DNA of 64,000 bases from positions 62,001 through 126,000 of the forward strand of contig JAHQIW010007135.1 of assembly GCA_019055375.1 (NCBI GenBank), given 5' to 3'. Positions 22,901 through 33,334 of the stretch are shown in pieces. The notes below the pieces were generated by a model that was given only the letters and a program-made list of their open reading frames with translations, searched no databases and had not been told where the DNA came from. A program made the translations under genes and the position numbers. The DNA comes from Parelaphostrongylus tenuis (Eukaryota > Nematoda > Chromadorea > Rhabditida > Metastrongylidae). The stretch's first letter is position 1, and each line of letters begins with the position of its first letter.

Positions 22901-24122
22901 GTTTTCCGCATTCAGAGAAAGAGAGCTATTTGTTCGTGCGGTCGAGATTGGATTTATAGCGTTTTGGACAGGTTTTTTATCAGTTAACGAACTAATCTGT
23001 CTTACCTGTTGATGCTAACATTTTAATAATAGATAATTATACAAAAGATGTAATGAGGCGCTCAGTAACCCTGAAATACTCAAAAAATTGCAATAAAAAT
23101 GATTTCAAGTCGATTTTCTCACGACATACTCCTTCACTTACACATCCCAGTCGGGTCAACGGTTACAGTCTTGCATTCCAAGGGATCATAAGTAACTTGA
23201 ACAGTCAGCTGACTCAAAATCATTGAAAATTAGAGCGTCAGGAAGACCTGCGTTACGACCTTCCTGTTCGAGAACATGAGTGACCTGAGGAAAAAGAATT
23301 CATATCACCTGATGAAAGTTTCTCTGGAAGCATCTACAAACAATTTGTGTTGAGCTATACTAACAAATGATATTGAAACTAGAATGATGATAAATGTCAG
23401 AAAATGTCGGTCACTTACTACACTTTCTATTCAATCACGAAAAACGAAAGTGTAGTCACATATTTGCGAACTTACTGTTTGCATTACAAGACGAGATACG
23501 AATGATTTAGCGCCATCCGAAGTAGTTGCAATCCCACCAGGGAGCTGTGCAGGGGCACTAGTTGAAGAAGTGAAGACCATGGCCGTTGGTAATTTGAAAC
23601 CGCTCACAGTAAAGTTTCTTGTCATTGCTGCAACGAAATTGCTAGATTTGACAGCGTGGAAGAGTCGCGTCATTGCTTGATTAAGGTTTTCGTTTTCCTC
23701 ATAAATGCCGTAGAATACTGGTTGAGCACATTTTACAATCCCGAGGATAGCGGGGCTGGAGAACTTTTAGGAGAATGGTGGAGAAGGGAATCACCCAATG
23801 ATGAGCTGCACAGAACATTAATAGTCGCTCGTGCACAGCCCTCTTTCCCTCATACTTTTCTAGGATTGGGTTTCTTTACTATTTACTACTCAAAATCCTT
23901 CCATCATTGCGTACACTAAGACTGTTCATGTTCATAATAACCAATAAAGTATTAGATATAATGTATCCAACCAGAATTCAGATTCTAGAGATCAAAATTG
24001 CAAAATTCTCAACTGATATTAGATTTCTTTTCATTACCTTGACCTTGCGGCATCACTCCGCATCCCAGCACTTCTGCGCCAATGGCTAGCAGCAAAATCA
24101 TAAGGGTCGAAAGCCTTTCCAT
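19996..24122 (-). CDS. Secreted protein of unknown function, copy C (five exons; one-base frameshift in exon 3)
   Basis: Minus-strand exons are 24,038-24,122; 23,476-23,627; 23,142-23,284; 20,181-20,347; and 19,996-20,124. The introns begin GTAATG, GTAAGT, GTAAGT and GTTAGC. They end TTGCAG, CCTCAG, TTGCAG and CTGCAG. Exon 1 encodes a signal peptide (LSTLMILLLAIGAEVLG) and CGVMPQGQ. Exon 2 has NFTVSGFKLPT and SFVSRLVMQT, exon 3 LEQEGRNAGLPDA and LSQLTVQ. Exon 4 has HCIVVSNTVTALC and LSISGSLT. Exon 5 has TTNIIMANWS and LASGPFASHYFSA, ending VG and TAG. Exon 3 has one base too many in a T run near 23,225-23,235 compared with copy A. Without it the exons total 675 nt, exactly 224 codons plus stop. 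So this is either a gene disabled by one indel or a gene with an assembly error there. About five Cys are expected in the mature protein. Intron 3 (2.8 kb) holds transposon debris. Function unknown; probably exported. Confidence 0.7.
20348..20732. other. Intron 3 of copy C, no other feature
   Basis: AT-rich intronic sequence between exon 4 and the inserted RTE remnant. No gene is seen. Confidence 0.4.
20733..21122 (+). pseudogene. RTE 3' fragment inside intron 3 of copy C
   Basis: Closely follows 51,170-51,560 of the complete RTE. SMLGVSRISQMRERIRSSDL is recognisable, then IRWARHVMRFNNKRWKTAVT, and at the end KWKCCWCPLKSLRD before the stop. Two or more frameshifts and an internal stop are present. 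It is 5'-truncated, as is typical of RTE insertions, and opposite in strand to the host gene. Confidence 0.82.
21372..22290 (+). pseudogene. Decayed mariner transposase inside intron 3 of copy C
   Basis: Several frames together show a mariner transposase. HSTIARHSNEIREAN at about 21,560 corresponds to the HSTISRHLxEIGK motif. A LLDNMQTISGDVYVKH region follows near 21,930, then PVLEELGCTTAPHPPLALIL (about 22,080-22,140), where mariners have LGWEVLPHPPYSPDLAPSDYHL, and YKTLQHPKKYLWGKKF. The third catalytic Asp is lost. No terminal repeats were found by eye. Older and more decayed than the 3.1-kb mariner. Confidence 0.68.
22291..23141. other. Rest of intron 3, no feature supported
   Basis: Includes a 71-codon minus-strand open frame (22,498-22,713) without recognised motif. 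It could be part of an older insertion. No repeat match was found. Confidence 0.3.
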
Positions 24123-24199
24123 ATTCTTAGGCGAGCCTTTCCGTCGATTTGTTTTTTTTTTAAATTAAAGTACTTTAGATTCATTTCTATGATAAATCC

Positions 24200-25060
24200 G
24201 TTATCGAGAAACATGTGTTTATAGATCAATCAGAAAATGTTTATCAGATGATGAATGATAACAAGAAAAGCAAAATGTCGACAAAAAAAACTTCATTGGA
24301 TGCGCCATTTCGTCAAGGCACTGCTTCAAATCTGTCTCTAACAGCTCCTCCGTGATGCTGGGACATGAAATCCTAACATTCTTGAAGACAGAGTAATGCA
24401 CATTAAGCAAAACGCCGTCCTTACACATGCACTTTTGTGGGAAAATGTGTCAAAGAGCACTTCGACTGACAAAAACGAAGCACAACTTTGATGTGAAGTG
24501 GTTTTTGGCAGCAGAATTCGAGGAAACTGAAATCTCAATATCTAAGCCACACCGCTTCCATTAGCTCACCGCTGTGCTATTACAGTCAAATTTCCTTCGT
24601 TTATGAAGCAGTCAAATGAAAGCAGAATAAGGATTTCTGCAAAATTTCTCCAACGAACTCAAAGCATGTTGCATTCAATAACACCAATGATCTCTCACCA
24701 TAATGGGAAGTAAAGAAAAGGAGCGTCAAAATTAGTGATAAAGAAATTCTCTCATTTAGGTGCAAAGCTCTGCCGTGAGGCGCAAGAGAGCATCTCTTTA
24801 TTAGAAGTACCATTGTATTGAGAGAAGAAATAGAAGAAAAGTGGACGTTCTTAAAAGTTGGAGTAAGGATGAAAACGAGGTGGGACCGCTTTGGACAACT
24901 TTTTGAAAGCTTTAAGTTTATAGAAAAAGTGGATGTTCATGGAGGACGTTCTCAGTTTACGCAAATTTGCACGTTTTGCAAAGAAAACAAAAACTGTTAT
25001 TGTACAATTGGCATAGTGAAACAACATTTCATTCCTGCATTGTGATCAAAACTTTATAAG
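24200..25060. repeat. 5' flank block of duplication unit C
   Basis: Matches flank A near 1,440 (the AACTTCATTGGATGCGCC segment) and flank B near 15,630-15,720 (TGACAAAAACGAAGCACAAC, TGAAATCTCAATATCTAAGC). It also matches flank D near 35,175-35,260 (AAGCTCTGCCGTGAGGCGCA, then TGTATTGAGA and GTGGACGTTC). It is the least interrupted of the four flanks, so it is the best reference for the ancestral unit. Promoter elements were not identifiable. Confidence 0.6.
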
Positions 25061-25224
25061 AATTCTAGGTGCTGTTTTCTTACTTTGGATGGTTGAATCG
25101 GCCATTCATAGCATCCAAATTAGAAAACAATCAAGGTTTTTTACTCCAGAACAAAGTTTTAGAGCGAATATTGCCTAATTTCATTAGAAAAAGCACAGTG
25201 TGGAACTCCGTTAGACGCGATTAC

Positions 25225-25700
25225 AATATTTTCTTTGTCGATAGAAGTAGAACGCATTCTTCCGTTCAAAGAATTACCGTGGAGCACGCATAGGATGGCT
25301 CGGAAATTGTATTCTGAGGAACAGTCCGATGATAGCTGCTCCTTAAGTGCATTTATAGATTTAGAAAAGATTTCTGCTCTTATATGGATCTCATCACCAT
25401 AATGAGCAAAGTATTAAATGAAGTTGAAAGTTTCAATTTCTATCAACATCTCAGTAGGAATTTATCGCCGGAACGTGATAAATTATGTTTTATCATTTTG
25501 TTGATGGCATGTCGAAGCCATCAACGACGCTGTGGAGAAATCGGTCCTGTTTAGAATTTTTAATGAAAGACGAATGAAGATGAATAAGCAGTTGCGTGCT
25601 GTATCAGTTCCTTGTCACTGCAGTTCCGTGTTGTCAGCTGAACTTCTGATGACTGCACTTTCAACAAGATATTGTAGAAAACCAGTGAAACTGAACCAAT
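25225..25700 (+). repeat. Conserved upstream repeat block, copy 4 of 5
   Basis: Contains GTGGAGCACGCATAGGATGG, CTCATCACCATAATGAGC (anchor, 25,391), AAATGAAGTTGAAAGTTTC, and GCAGTTCCGTGTTGTCAGCT at 25,620. These fall in the same order as in the blocks at 2.2, 10.6 and 36.9 kb. The anchor lies 1.27 kb upstream of the copy C start codon. Confidence 0.65.
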
Positions 25701-25984
25701 GCGACAAAGATGCTTTTGTTAGTAAGCTTTTAGTTGAGAATCGTAAGAGTGTCTGATTCTCTTCAAAATGTAGTGATTCCTGTGGTCAACTGAATTGGTA
25801 TAAAATCAAACAGATAATTACTTCGTTTTGACGTGCATACGATTGTCCCTGTTTTTAGGTTTCCGCCCTTTTCCCATTTATCGGAGCTTATCAACAACTT
25901 TTAGAGTACCCAAATAAGTTAAGTTATGTGTATAACTTTTGCATCAGGTGGGACTCGCTAAAATAAAAAGAATTCTATTTCATC

Positions 25985-26215
25985 ATCCAATACTCAATAT
26001 CTGTCAGTTTGACTGGGTTCAATGTCGATATCGTATACGTGGACCAAACCGATGACGGTTGGTAACTAACAAATAGATGCGTTGTAGCGTAGAAAGAGTG
26101 GTGACAAGACAAGTATAGGCAGGGCAATGGGTTAGAGCACAGGCCCCGGACTGGGTGAAATGCGTTCGAGTCCCGACTGGCACAAAGGTTATGTACATAA
26201 CTCAACATCATTGGA
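25985..26215 (+). mobile_element. tRNA-derived SINE, family S1
   Basis: The head TTTGACTGGGTTCAATGTCG is followed by GATGACGGTTGGTAACTAAC. Then come an A-box-like CAATGGGTTAGAGCACAGG at about 26,128 and a B-box-like GCGTTCGAGTCCCG at about 26,163. Full-length by comparison with 7,690 and 38,825. Confidence 0.75.
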
Positions 26216-27124
26216 TCTATTTATGATCCAAAATTATTGAAAGTTATTGAGACTGGCAACATACGTAGTATACATCATAATCTTTGACCACCTATCCATT
26301 GAATTTCAATTTTGTGTCGCTTTAATTGCTTTTGGGTATTGTAAACAATGAAAATAATCGTAAGTTTAAAATTTTTACCGTAATATCATTCGTATAAATT
26401 GTTACAGGTGACTAAATACCAAAGACAGTAATGCGTAATAGAATTTTATTCTCTATAAATAAGAGTTATACATATGAAAGTGTAGAGATAATTGTGATAT
26501 ATCACAGCGTAACAAGAAACCATACTTCATTGAAAGATAAAAAGCCTAATCAAATAAGAATGTATTATTTTGTTCATACCAGCCGCAAGCCATCGAATAC
26601 AGGTGAACTGTCAGTGATAATTTCACTTGACAACATTCCACTTGACAACTTTGACATACTCCTCGGCTCTCTATCTCGGCGAAACCTCCGAAACATGAGT
26701 GTCCCAAACTGCTATCACGACGAATTTGTATCCAAACATTGAAAAAAGGCTAGAAAAATATTCTCAAAATCACCTGTCACCTTTACCACTGGCGTCAGTT
26801 AACCACGGCACTGCCGGAGTTACTGCTCTGCTATCATTCATTAAACGAAATAAGGTGTTGGATCTGTCAGTGAGCAACCTTCAAAGGGTCTGATCTGGTA
26901 AGCACATATGGTAAACACGATTAAACTGAAAATCAGTGAATATATGTATCTACATAAATCTTCCCTTTCATTGCCTCTTCACATTGTTATCAAGTTATAA
27001 TTATCATCCGTACGTCTGCCTTTCCACCTGCGTTCCGGTGAGCCTCGATTGATTCAAACGAACATCACTAAAATTTCCACTTCACTATATCGCGTTAAGG
27101 AAGAGTGGGTCCTCCTTGCTCTAG
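26216..27124. other. No gene seen (0.9 kb)
   Basis: Open frames of 64-103 codons lie at 26,431-26,742 and 26,699-26,893. They carry no motif I recognise, and their codon composition looks like random AT-rich sequence. Confidence 0.35.
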
Positions 27125-27480
27125 AAAATCGTTGAGCATGATATTTCTAGGCTTCTCGTAAAGATATTTAATTATGTGGTCGGTGGTCTGCCTATGGTGA
27201 ACTTGACGTCCCCACAGAAGCTGTTCGGTAACGGCTCTTGGTCACTTGTTGACGTTAAAACACCACACCCATACCTATCCGCCCACGTAATCGCCGAAAG
27301 TTTGATGAGTAAAACGGCTCTTTTCGATCGATGACGTAGACCAGGGCTTCAACTCCTTTCTCTCATTTGTTACGTACGGGATATAGTAGTGCCGATTGTT
27401 CAACATCGGGTCTAATGAGGCTAGTGATCTTTTATGCTGCTTACGTAGCGACATGTTTTTTGAAGCATACTTCAGCACGT
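27125..27480 (-). pseudogene. RTE fragment, minus strand
   Basis: The minus strand shows an RSMLNNRHYYIPYVTNERKE-like stretch, then SSIEKSRF, and further on PRAVTEQLLW. This follows the SMLGVSRISQMRER, RSKIRD and TRAVTDW order at 51,180-51,350 of the complete element. Strongly decayed. Confidence 0.5.
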
Positions 27481-28039
27481 TGACGTCCATGTGAGACGTT
27501 TCGTCCTACTCCACGCGACGTCAAATCTCTTCTGTTACTGTAATGGCGGCGTCGCACCCCGCGAGAAAGGCAGTGAATCTCGTGAGGGGGCAGACTCCAG
27601 ACAACATGATGGATGCGGGGGGATGATCACAGATGGTTCCAAGAAAGCATCTCCATCATGAAATGATAGAATTTCAAAGTAAAACCTTCTGCAGAAATAT
27701 TTTCAACAAATTGAAGATCTATATCTTTCATATTTCACTTACATTTCTTATGTTTCATGGACAAGACTATATAGTTAATTGATAACATAATGAAAATGAC
27801 TATAACAGTAAAATTATTATGCTTTCGGTAATGCTAATGATTACGAAAGTGATATTAATGCCACTCTTTTGAGCTGTTTGTGAGTTCTGATAAGCGCACT
27901 TACACCGTGCATTCCATTCAATGCAAATGCACTGCATTGACCAGCAGTCGAACTTGTAGCTGGTAAAATGAATTATTTTTTCATCTGATATTGAATGAGC
28001 GAAAGTGATAATGATAATTATGGTGACAATGATAGTGAA

Positions 28040-28182
28040 AGTGATAATGATGATGGTAGAGCACGCGTCCCCGAATAGGATGAAACGTGGGTTCGATTCC
28101 CGCCTGAGGCCGCGTTTTTGCTCACCACTCAATTCTCTTAGGTATATAGAAAACATCATAACAATGCGAAATGCATTGAAAA
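28040..28182 (+). mobile_element. tRNA-derived SINE, family S2
   Basis: An A-box-like GATGGTAGAGCACGCG is followed by a clear B box, GTGGGTTCGATTCCCGCC at 28,088-28,104. The S2 tail comes next (TTTTTGCTCACCACTCAATT, CTCTTAGGTATAT), as at 61,100-61,165. It is inserted between the body and the tract of the surrounding repeat, and is absent from the opposite copy. Confidence 0.75.
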
Positions 28183-28184
28183 AT

Positions 28185-28402
28185 ACTATGAATGATGATA
28201 GTGTTAGTGATTAGTGATGATAGGGGTTTGGACGATAGTGAGAGTGATTAGTGATAACGATGATAGCGATAGTGGTGATAGTGATAATGATGACAGTGAC
28301 AAAGATCACAGTGATAGCGAAAGTAATAGTGAAGGTGATAACGATAGTAATAGTGATAGTGGTGGTGATAGTGATAGTGATGGTGGCAGTGATAGTGACG
28401 TT
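28185..28402. repeat. GATAGTGATA-type tract
   Basis: About 220 bp of imperfect GATAGT, GATAAT and GGTGAT hexamer-like units. Long open frames on either strand (SDSDND on one, TITITI on the other) are by-products of the repeat. Confidence 0.9.
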
Positions 28403-28425
28403 TTTATAATCAGTCGATAACTTGA

Positions 28426-28719
28426 AAAATCTCGATTTTAATAGTGAGCTTGTTGTGTGGTAAGATTTTCCTAGCACGTTCTACTAATGAATAAAAGATA
28501 CCGTCTTGCACTTAGTCTGAGCGGATGTGATGCTTGCTATGGTATTGTCACCTGGTTTGGCTTACACCTGACAAACCTAAGTAACGAATTAACTGCAGTA
28601 GAATACTTTGACCTCTCAGTGGGTCTTCAAGGTTTCCGTATAGCATGGAGTTATCGAAGTGTGACGGTCATCAGCATAGAGCAGCCAGGGAGCAGGAGAC
28701 GTACGAGAACTAACCAGTG
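28426..28719. other. No gene seen
   Basis: A 79-codon plus-strand open frame (28,487-28,726) has no recognised domain. Nothing else is supported. Confidence 0.3.
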
Positions 28720-28855
28720 GGTCTAGTGATAATTTTTGAGCTATGTAGGTGGCAATATTGCGCTGTATAAATGCCCACAGTCACACAGACTACGTGTATA
28801 GCTCAAAAATAATTGTCAGGCATATTGAAATTTGAACGTGGTCTTGAGAAAACAA
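28720..28855. repeat. Short foldback element
   Basis: GATAATTTTTGAGCTATGTA (28,727) and its inverted partner CTACGTGTATAGCTCAAAAA (28,789) enclose about 40 bases. The right flank CAGGCATATTGAAATTTGAA then CGTGGTCTTGAGAAAAC is the conserved outer flank of the 6.1-kb, 44.5-kb and 52.2-kb foldbacks. Confidence 0.7.
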
Positions 28856-30142
28856 AAACCGTAATCAATGAGTCGTCTGCCAGAGTGTAACCAAGATTGA
28901 TGGCTATGAAATGCTATAATATATTTTTACTGAGTATATAATTTAACATTTCAATCATTGACAGAAAAAATCCACATGCAAAAATAAAGTCGACCTGTTT
29001 GCCAATTACTATTGAGTTTCAAATTGAATTTGAAGAGAAAAAACAGAGAAATGATATCCAAACAGCTAAAATCTGTAGAGTCAGAAGGATGGAAGTAGGT
29101 TGCTTTAATTTCAAGTAGTGGAAGTACTGGAAATTTTTACGCAGGAGAGCTTGCAGCCGGAGAGAAAAATTTATGCTAAACAGAAGCCAATAACGAAAAG
29201 TGGCCATTGCATCTCGTGTGTTGACATGCACTCTTATCACCAATTGATTCCATACAAGGATGCTATGAATGAGGAGTAACAATGATAACTGAATGAGCAA
29301 AGCGTTCACGTGTCAACTTTTACTACTGCTAACTAAAAGCACGCGTTACCTGTGATATTGAAGCAAAGATTACAATGACTTACGGACAATGCACATGGTC
29401 ATTGGAGAACTCGGAAGTATTTTCTTCTGATCTCAACTAAGTAGACATTTCGCTAACATTTCTTGAATAACTGTGATGCAAAGTACTGTTGATACCTTCC
29501 ATCGGTAATGTTTCCAGCAAGGTGTAATCTGCACAAAAAGAAAACAATACTGATTAGTTCCCTTTACAGTCTTAATCAACGATAGCTTGAATTTAGATTG
29601 TGTGACAACACAGTACAAGTATATAGTATATTTAACAAATGAAAAATTGATTAACCTTGCGAAGCTCAAAGTGAAAGTCTTGGTAGATATATGATGCAGC
29701 ATCGACTAGATATATAGTATAATTTACTTCCGTAAACATCAAACATGTCTATAGGAATTTGCTCATTCCAGAACCTAAAAATTGCACCTAAAAATGAATT
29801 TTTCGCTAATCTTCACGCTGCCCTGAAGCCAAATCTAATTACTTTGATCAGGGATAGATAGAAAACATAACCTCCCGTATTTGACATTCAAGCTCATCCG
29901 ATGTCGTGAGTTTGGTCAAGTAGATTTGCTCCTTTAACTGAACACAGTGAAGAAATTCGTGCGCTGTTAAGTCAGAGTTTCTGACTCGCCGCTGTGGCAG
30001 TACAGTAGATTGTCTTCTAAAGTAGAGGTCTATCATTACTCTACTAGCAACATTAAAGCGACGTAGAAAGCTCCATCTTTCAAAAAAATTGCTCTCTCAC
30101 TATCCTCTCGAGACTGATATTTGATGAACTAAATATTGCTAT
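28856..30142. other. No gene seen (1.3 kb)
   Basis: Minus-strand open frames at 29,019-29,309, 29,433-29,702 and 29,848-30,036 carry no recognised domain. The first is rich in Leu/Ile/Ser (LLLLIHSILVWNQL), which AT-rich sequence readily gives, so I do not call a gene. Confidence 0.3.
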
Positions 30143-30420
30143 TAGGTCTCCAACTATGTTTTCAAACTTGATGCGAAAATTCGAAATTTTTCGAAGTACT
30201 CGAGTATATCAAATAACATCTGCTAAAATATTCTCTGTTTGAATGCAATTCCGCTATCGCGCTTTCAACAAATCATATCCGAGCAGATCCGGAAGATTTT
30301 AAAAGGAGCAGGCAAGAATTGGCGCAAGGTAGTTGGGTTCCATTCGATTTCACAAGGTTTACTGAAGTTTCTGAATGTTTTAGGAGTAGAGTGCATTGCG
30401 CGTTTGTACTATTAATGTTA
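30143..30420. mobile_element. Rearranged mariner remnant
   Basis: The left part begins TTAGGTCTCCAACTATGTTT and follows the left (3') end of the 3.1-kb mariner for about 130 bases, including the GGATGCAATTCTGCC-like segment. From about 30,275 the sequence switches to the plus-strand transposase coding region (EQIRKILKGAGKNWRKVVGF), which in the intact element lies on the opposite strand. It is a deleted and internally inverted derivative. Confidence 0.7.
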
Positions 30421-32500
30421 TTGCTACATCAATGTAAAGATAATTAGGTGTCATCAGTGTGCTCTGTCACGGGTAACGTACCTCATGGAAATCCTGTTTC
30501 AGCTCTCGATCATGCGACTAAAAGATCCCATCTTCCGAACTTGGGAAGGTAATAACAAACGTGTTGGAACTTCTTCTCAATACACGAATGCCAGCGACTA
30601 CTTGCTATAATGAATTATTTGCACTCATCCAATTAACATTATCTTAAGGTTTTCAATGACTCGCAATTAGCATCGTTTGTCACGACTATAAAAATTTTCA
30701 ACATTTGCCAAACTCACAAGCAGAAATGTAGATTTCGGTCAATGATGTTTGAGAACAAGTCAGCTCAAATGACGCAAAATTAGTGGAAAAAAATGAGCAA
30801 ATAATAACGCTCGATCTTATGTTGCAAAACTGATCGAAACCATCATGAAGAGCTGGAGGCAGAAAGCTTTAAATAATTCCATTCTTTTCGCCTTACTCTC
30901 CCCACATGGCATCGTCAGATTATCGCTTGAAGTTACCAAATCCAGCTTACAAATTAATAGATTCGAAAGGAATTTTATCAAATTTTGCTACTTATACTTA
31001 CCAAGTTTCTTCAGTTTTTCTTATTAAATTTTTCTTCTATGGCATTCACATATTACTCAAACATTGAAGACTTTCAAACTCAATAATAGGAATCTATTTG
31101 GAAAAACATTAGTACAGAATCGCTTCGTATTGTTTGGATTCTTCAACCATTGGAAACGGCAGAGTCATATTGTCACATCTAAAACAAGAATGGATTCTTT
31201 TCTGTTCTCGGGCACGGATTCTAAAGGTAGGTTTTTTATACAGCACTGCAGCATTGAAAATCAGATGATGTTTCACAAGCGCCGCACGCTTACTCTTTTA
31301 TCGCCCGTATGTTTTCTTAGTACAGAGCTTCTCTTCCGATTACTGCAAAATCTTTATACAGTGTGAATCTAAAAAATTGTTGATACACGCATGTTTTTCA
31401 AAACTGCATTCTTAAAAAGATGTGGCAAAAATTGCAATCATGTTTCACAAGCAAAACCAGCTATCGCATGTGCTTTCACAGTACAAAACTTTTCCGTCAG
31501 AGTGATAATAATAGTGCAATAGCGGATATCTCAAAAATTTCGAAAATGTAGTTGATATTTAGGAAAAAAAACTCTAAAATCTGTTTGATAAGCGCCGTGT
31601 GTCAGCACGCAGATTTACAATGTTTATTTGGGAATTTCTCTCCATTTTATAGAAATTTCTGAGACCTTTGTATTGAAATTATAGGAAAAATTTTGTTCTA
31701 TCGATTTAGGTCTTAGATCTTTCATTTACATTCCGTGTTTTCAGGAGATTTCCTTGCCTAGCCTACACCTTCAATCAAACAGCCCTAAGTCTAAAGGCGA
31801 AAAGCATTAAAACGTGCAGGGGTTATCTTTGAGTAGCAGAGTGGCATGTTTTATCTAGAAATTTTGCCAAAGTGGAGAAAATTTCTAAAATAAGTGACAA
31901 AACTCGCCCTCACCTGTGGATCACCCGTGCTCGGTCCGTCGATCGCGCTATCGGTCCACAGAAGCTCAAACAGCATAGCAAACAAGCAGTTCATTGATAT
32001 GTTTGATTCTCAATCTTATTTTCCCTAGTACAGTGCAGTAAGATGGTTTTTCCAGGAAATGAGCACATTGTTGTAATTACCGAAGCTCACTTTGTCGATT
32101 GACTACTTACGTACTAAGGAAAGAACTTTGTCGTGCTAAGAGATACGTGTATGGGAAGCACAAAATTTATTTTTCTACACCGTCTTAAGAAAGCTTTCCT
32201 AAAAGCGAGCGCACTTACAAATTCTTCAGAGTTTTTGCTACCAAACGACTTTTAGGTACTCAAAAAAAGAGCCTCGTTTATCGAGGAGGTCTCTTAAAAA
32301 TCCGCACGATAGAAGAAAACCAACAATGCTTTGCATATTAGGCGTATTTTAGCAAAATAGGCTAGTACATCATCGTTGAAATGAGATAGCTACCTTTACA
32401 GCATTGAAGATATTAAAGTTATTCTTAAACCATAAACTACAAATCCATGTCCTATTCAGTCGATCTTATAAATCAAAGCTTACACATCTTATCCGTCTTT
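30421..32500. other. No gene; AT-rich sequence (2.1 kb)
   Basis: Small open frames at 30,845-31,027 and 31,064-31,366 have no recognised domain. Phrases such as CATGTTTCACAAGC and CTTTCACAGTACAAAACTTTT (31,440-31,490), and TTTCACAAGCGCCGCACGC near 31,270, repeat with variation. This suggests a degenerate repeat of the AT-rich family. Confidence 0.35.
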
Positions 32501-32504
32501 AATA

Positions 32505-33280
32505 CATAGTTAGTGCCTTGCATTTGAAAGATCATATTTGATCTGAACCATGAGTTAATTCAAAATGCCAGAAACCATAACATAAAAAAGGCCTGCGCTA
32601 AGACCTCGCAGTTCAATAACATCAATCATCTGAAAGGCGACTTTTTTCAGCTAGTACGGTAGTAAATCAAGCAATTTGTTGACAAATTGTACTAAAACCC
32701 TAAGCTGATAAGCACTAAAATACTTGTACTCACTTGGTCTACCCTTCATGAAGTCTCAACGATGAAACTTATAGTCGGAGATTCGCAATCTCAAAGTGTT
32801 CTCATGACAAGATGAGATACAAATGATTAAGCTCCATCAGACGTAATTGTAACGCCACCAGGTAGCTGATCAGGAACACTAGCTTAAACGGTGAAAACCA
32901 TGGTCGTTGATAATTTGGATCTACTCACAGTATAGATCTTCTTCATTGCTGCAACTAGATTAGACAGTTCTGCGTTTTGAAATAGATAACGAATTTCACT
33001 CTGCCGACAGTATGTTTCTAGGGCCTATTTCATTCCAAATCTCACAGTAATCAGAAAAAATTTTCTGACAGTACATCTAGAGTGAGACACTTTATGGGAA
33101 TTGAGATAGTACTAGGGATGATCTCTCCTACTAAGGCTTAGAATTTTATATTTAAAGGGCAGAATTTTCGAGATAACATAATTTTTATCTATTACCTTGA
33201 CCTTATGGCATCACTTCTCATCCCAAGACTGACGCGATTGTGCGTAGTAGCGGAATCAGAAAAGGTGGCAATCTCTCCAA
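32505..33280 (-). pseudogene. Secreted-protein gene copy D, decayed (exons 1-3)
   Basis: Exon 1 (33,196-33,280, 85 nt) has lost the start codon (TTG in place of ATG) and reads LGXEVMPXGQ with TGA and TAA stops, but keeps donor GTAATA. Exon 2 (about 32,797-32,948) keeps acceptor TTGCAG and has several stops. Exon 3 (about 32,505-32,629) keeps TTTCAG and encodes VIELRGLSAGL, then a TAA where copy A has Gln of LSQL. Exons 4-5 are not found to the left. Exon spacing is very close to that in copies A and C, showing duplication of genomic DNA rather than of mRNA. Confidence 0.82.
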
Positions 33281-33334
33281 GCTTACGAAGCTACTGATTA
33301 ATGATTCTATAGAAGCAAACTAACAACATAGGAC

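Larger units (their letters stand above)
27475..28425 (+). repeat. Interspersed repeat with GTGATA-type tract, copy 1
   Basis: The order is a GC-rich end (27,480-27,640, with ACGTCAAATCTCTTCTG and GCAGACTCCAGACA), a body (27,715-28,040, with TTTTGAGCTGTTTGTGAG and GCATTCCATTCAATGCA), a SINE insertion, and a GATAGTGATA tract (28,185-28,402). The same parts in the same order occur inverted at 33.7-34.6 kb. No open frame is shared between the two copies, so it is probably a non-coding element or the residue of one. Confidence 0.75.

Noticed and set aside
28211..28477. 88-codon TITITI frame and the SDSDND frame opposite
   Set aside because: Both are by-products of the GATAGT tract. No start context, exon signal or conserved sequence.
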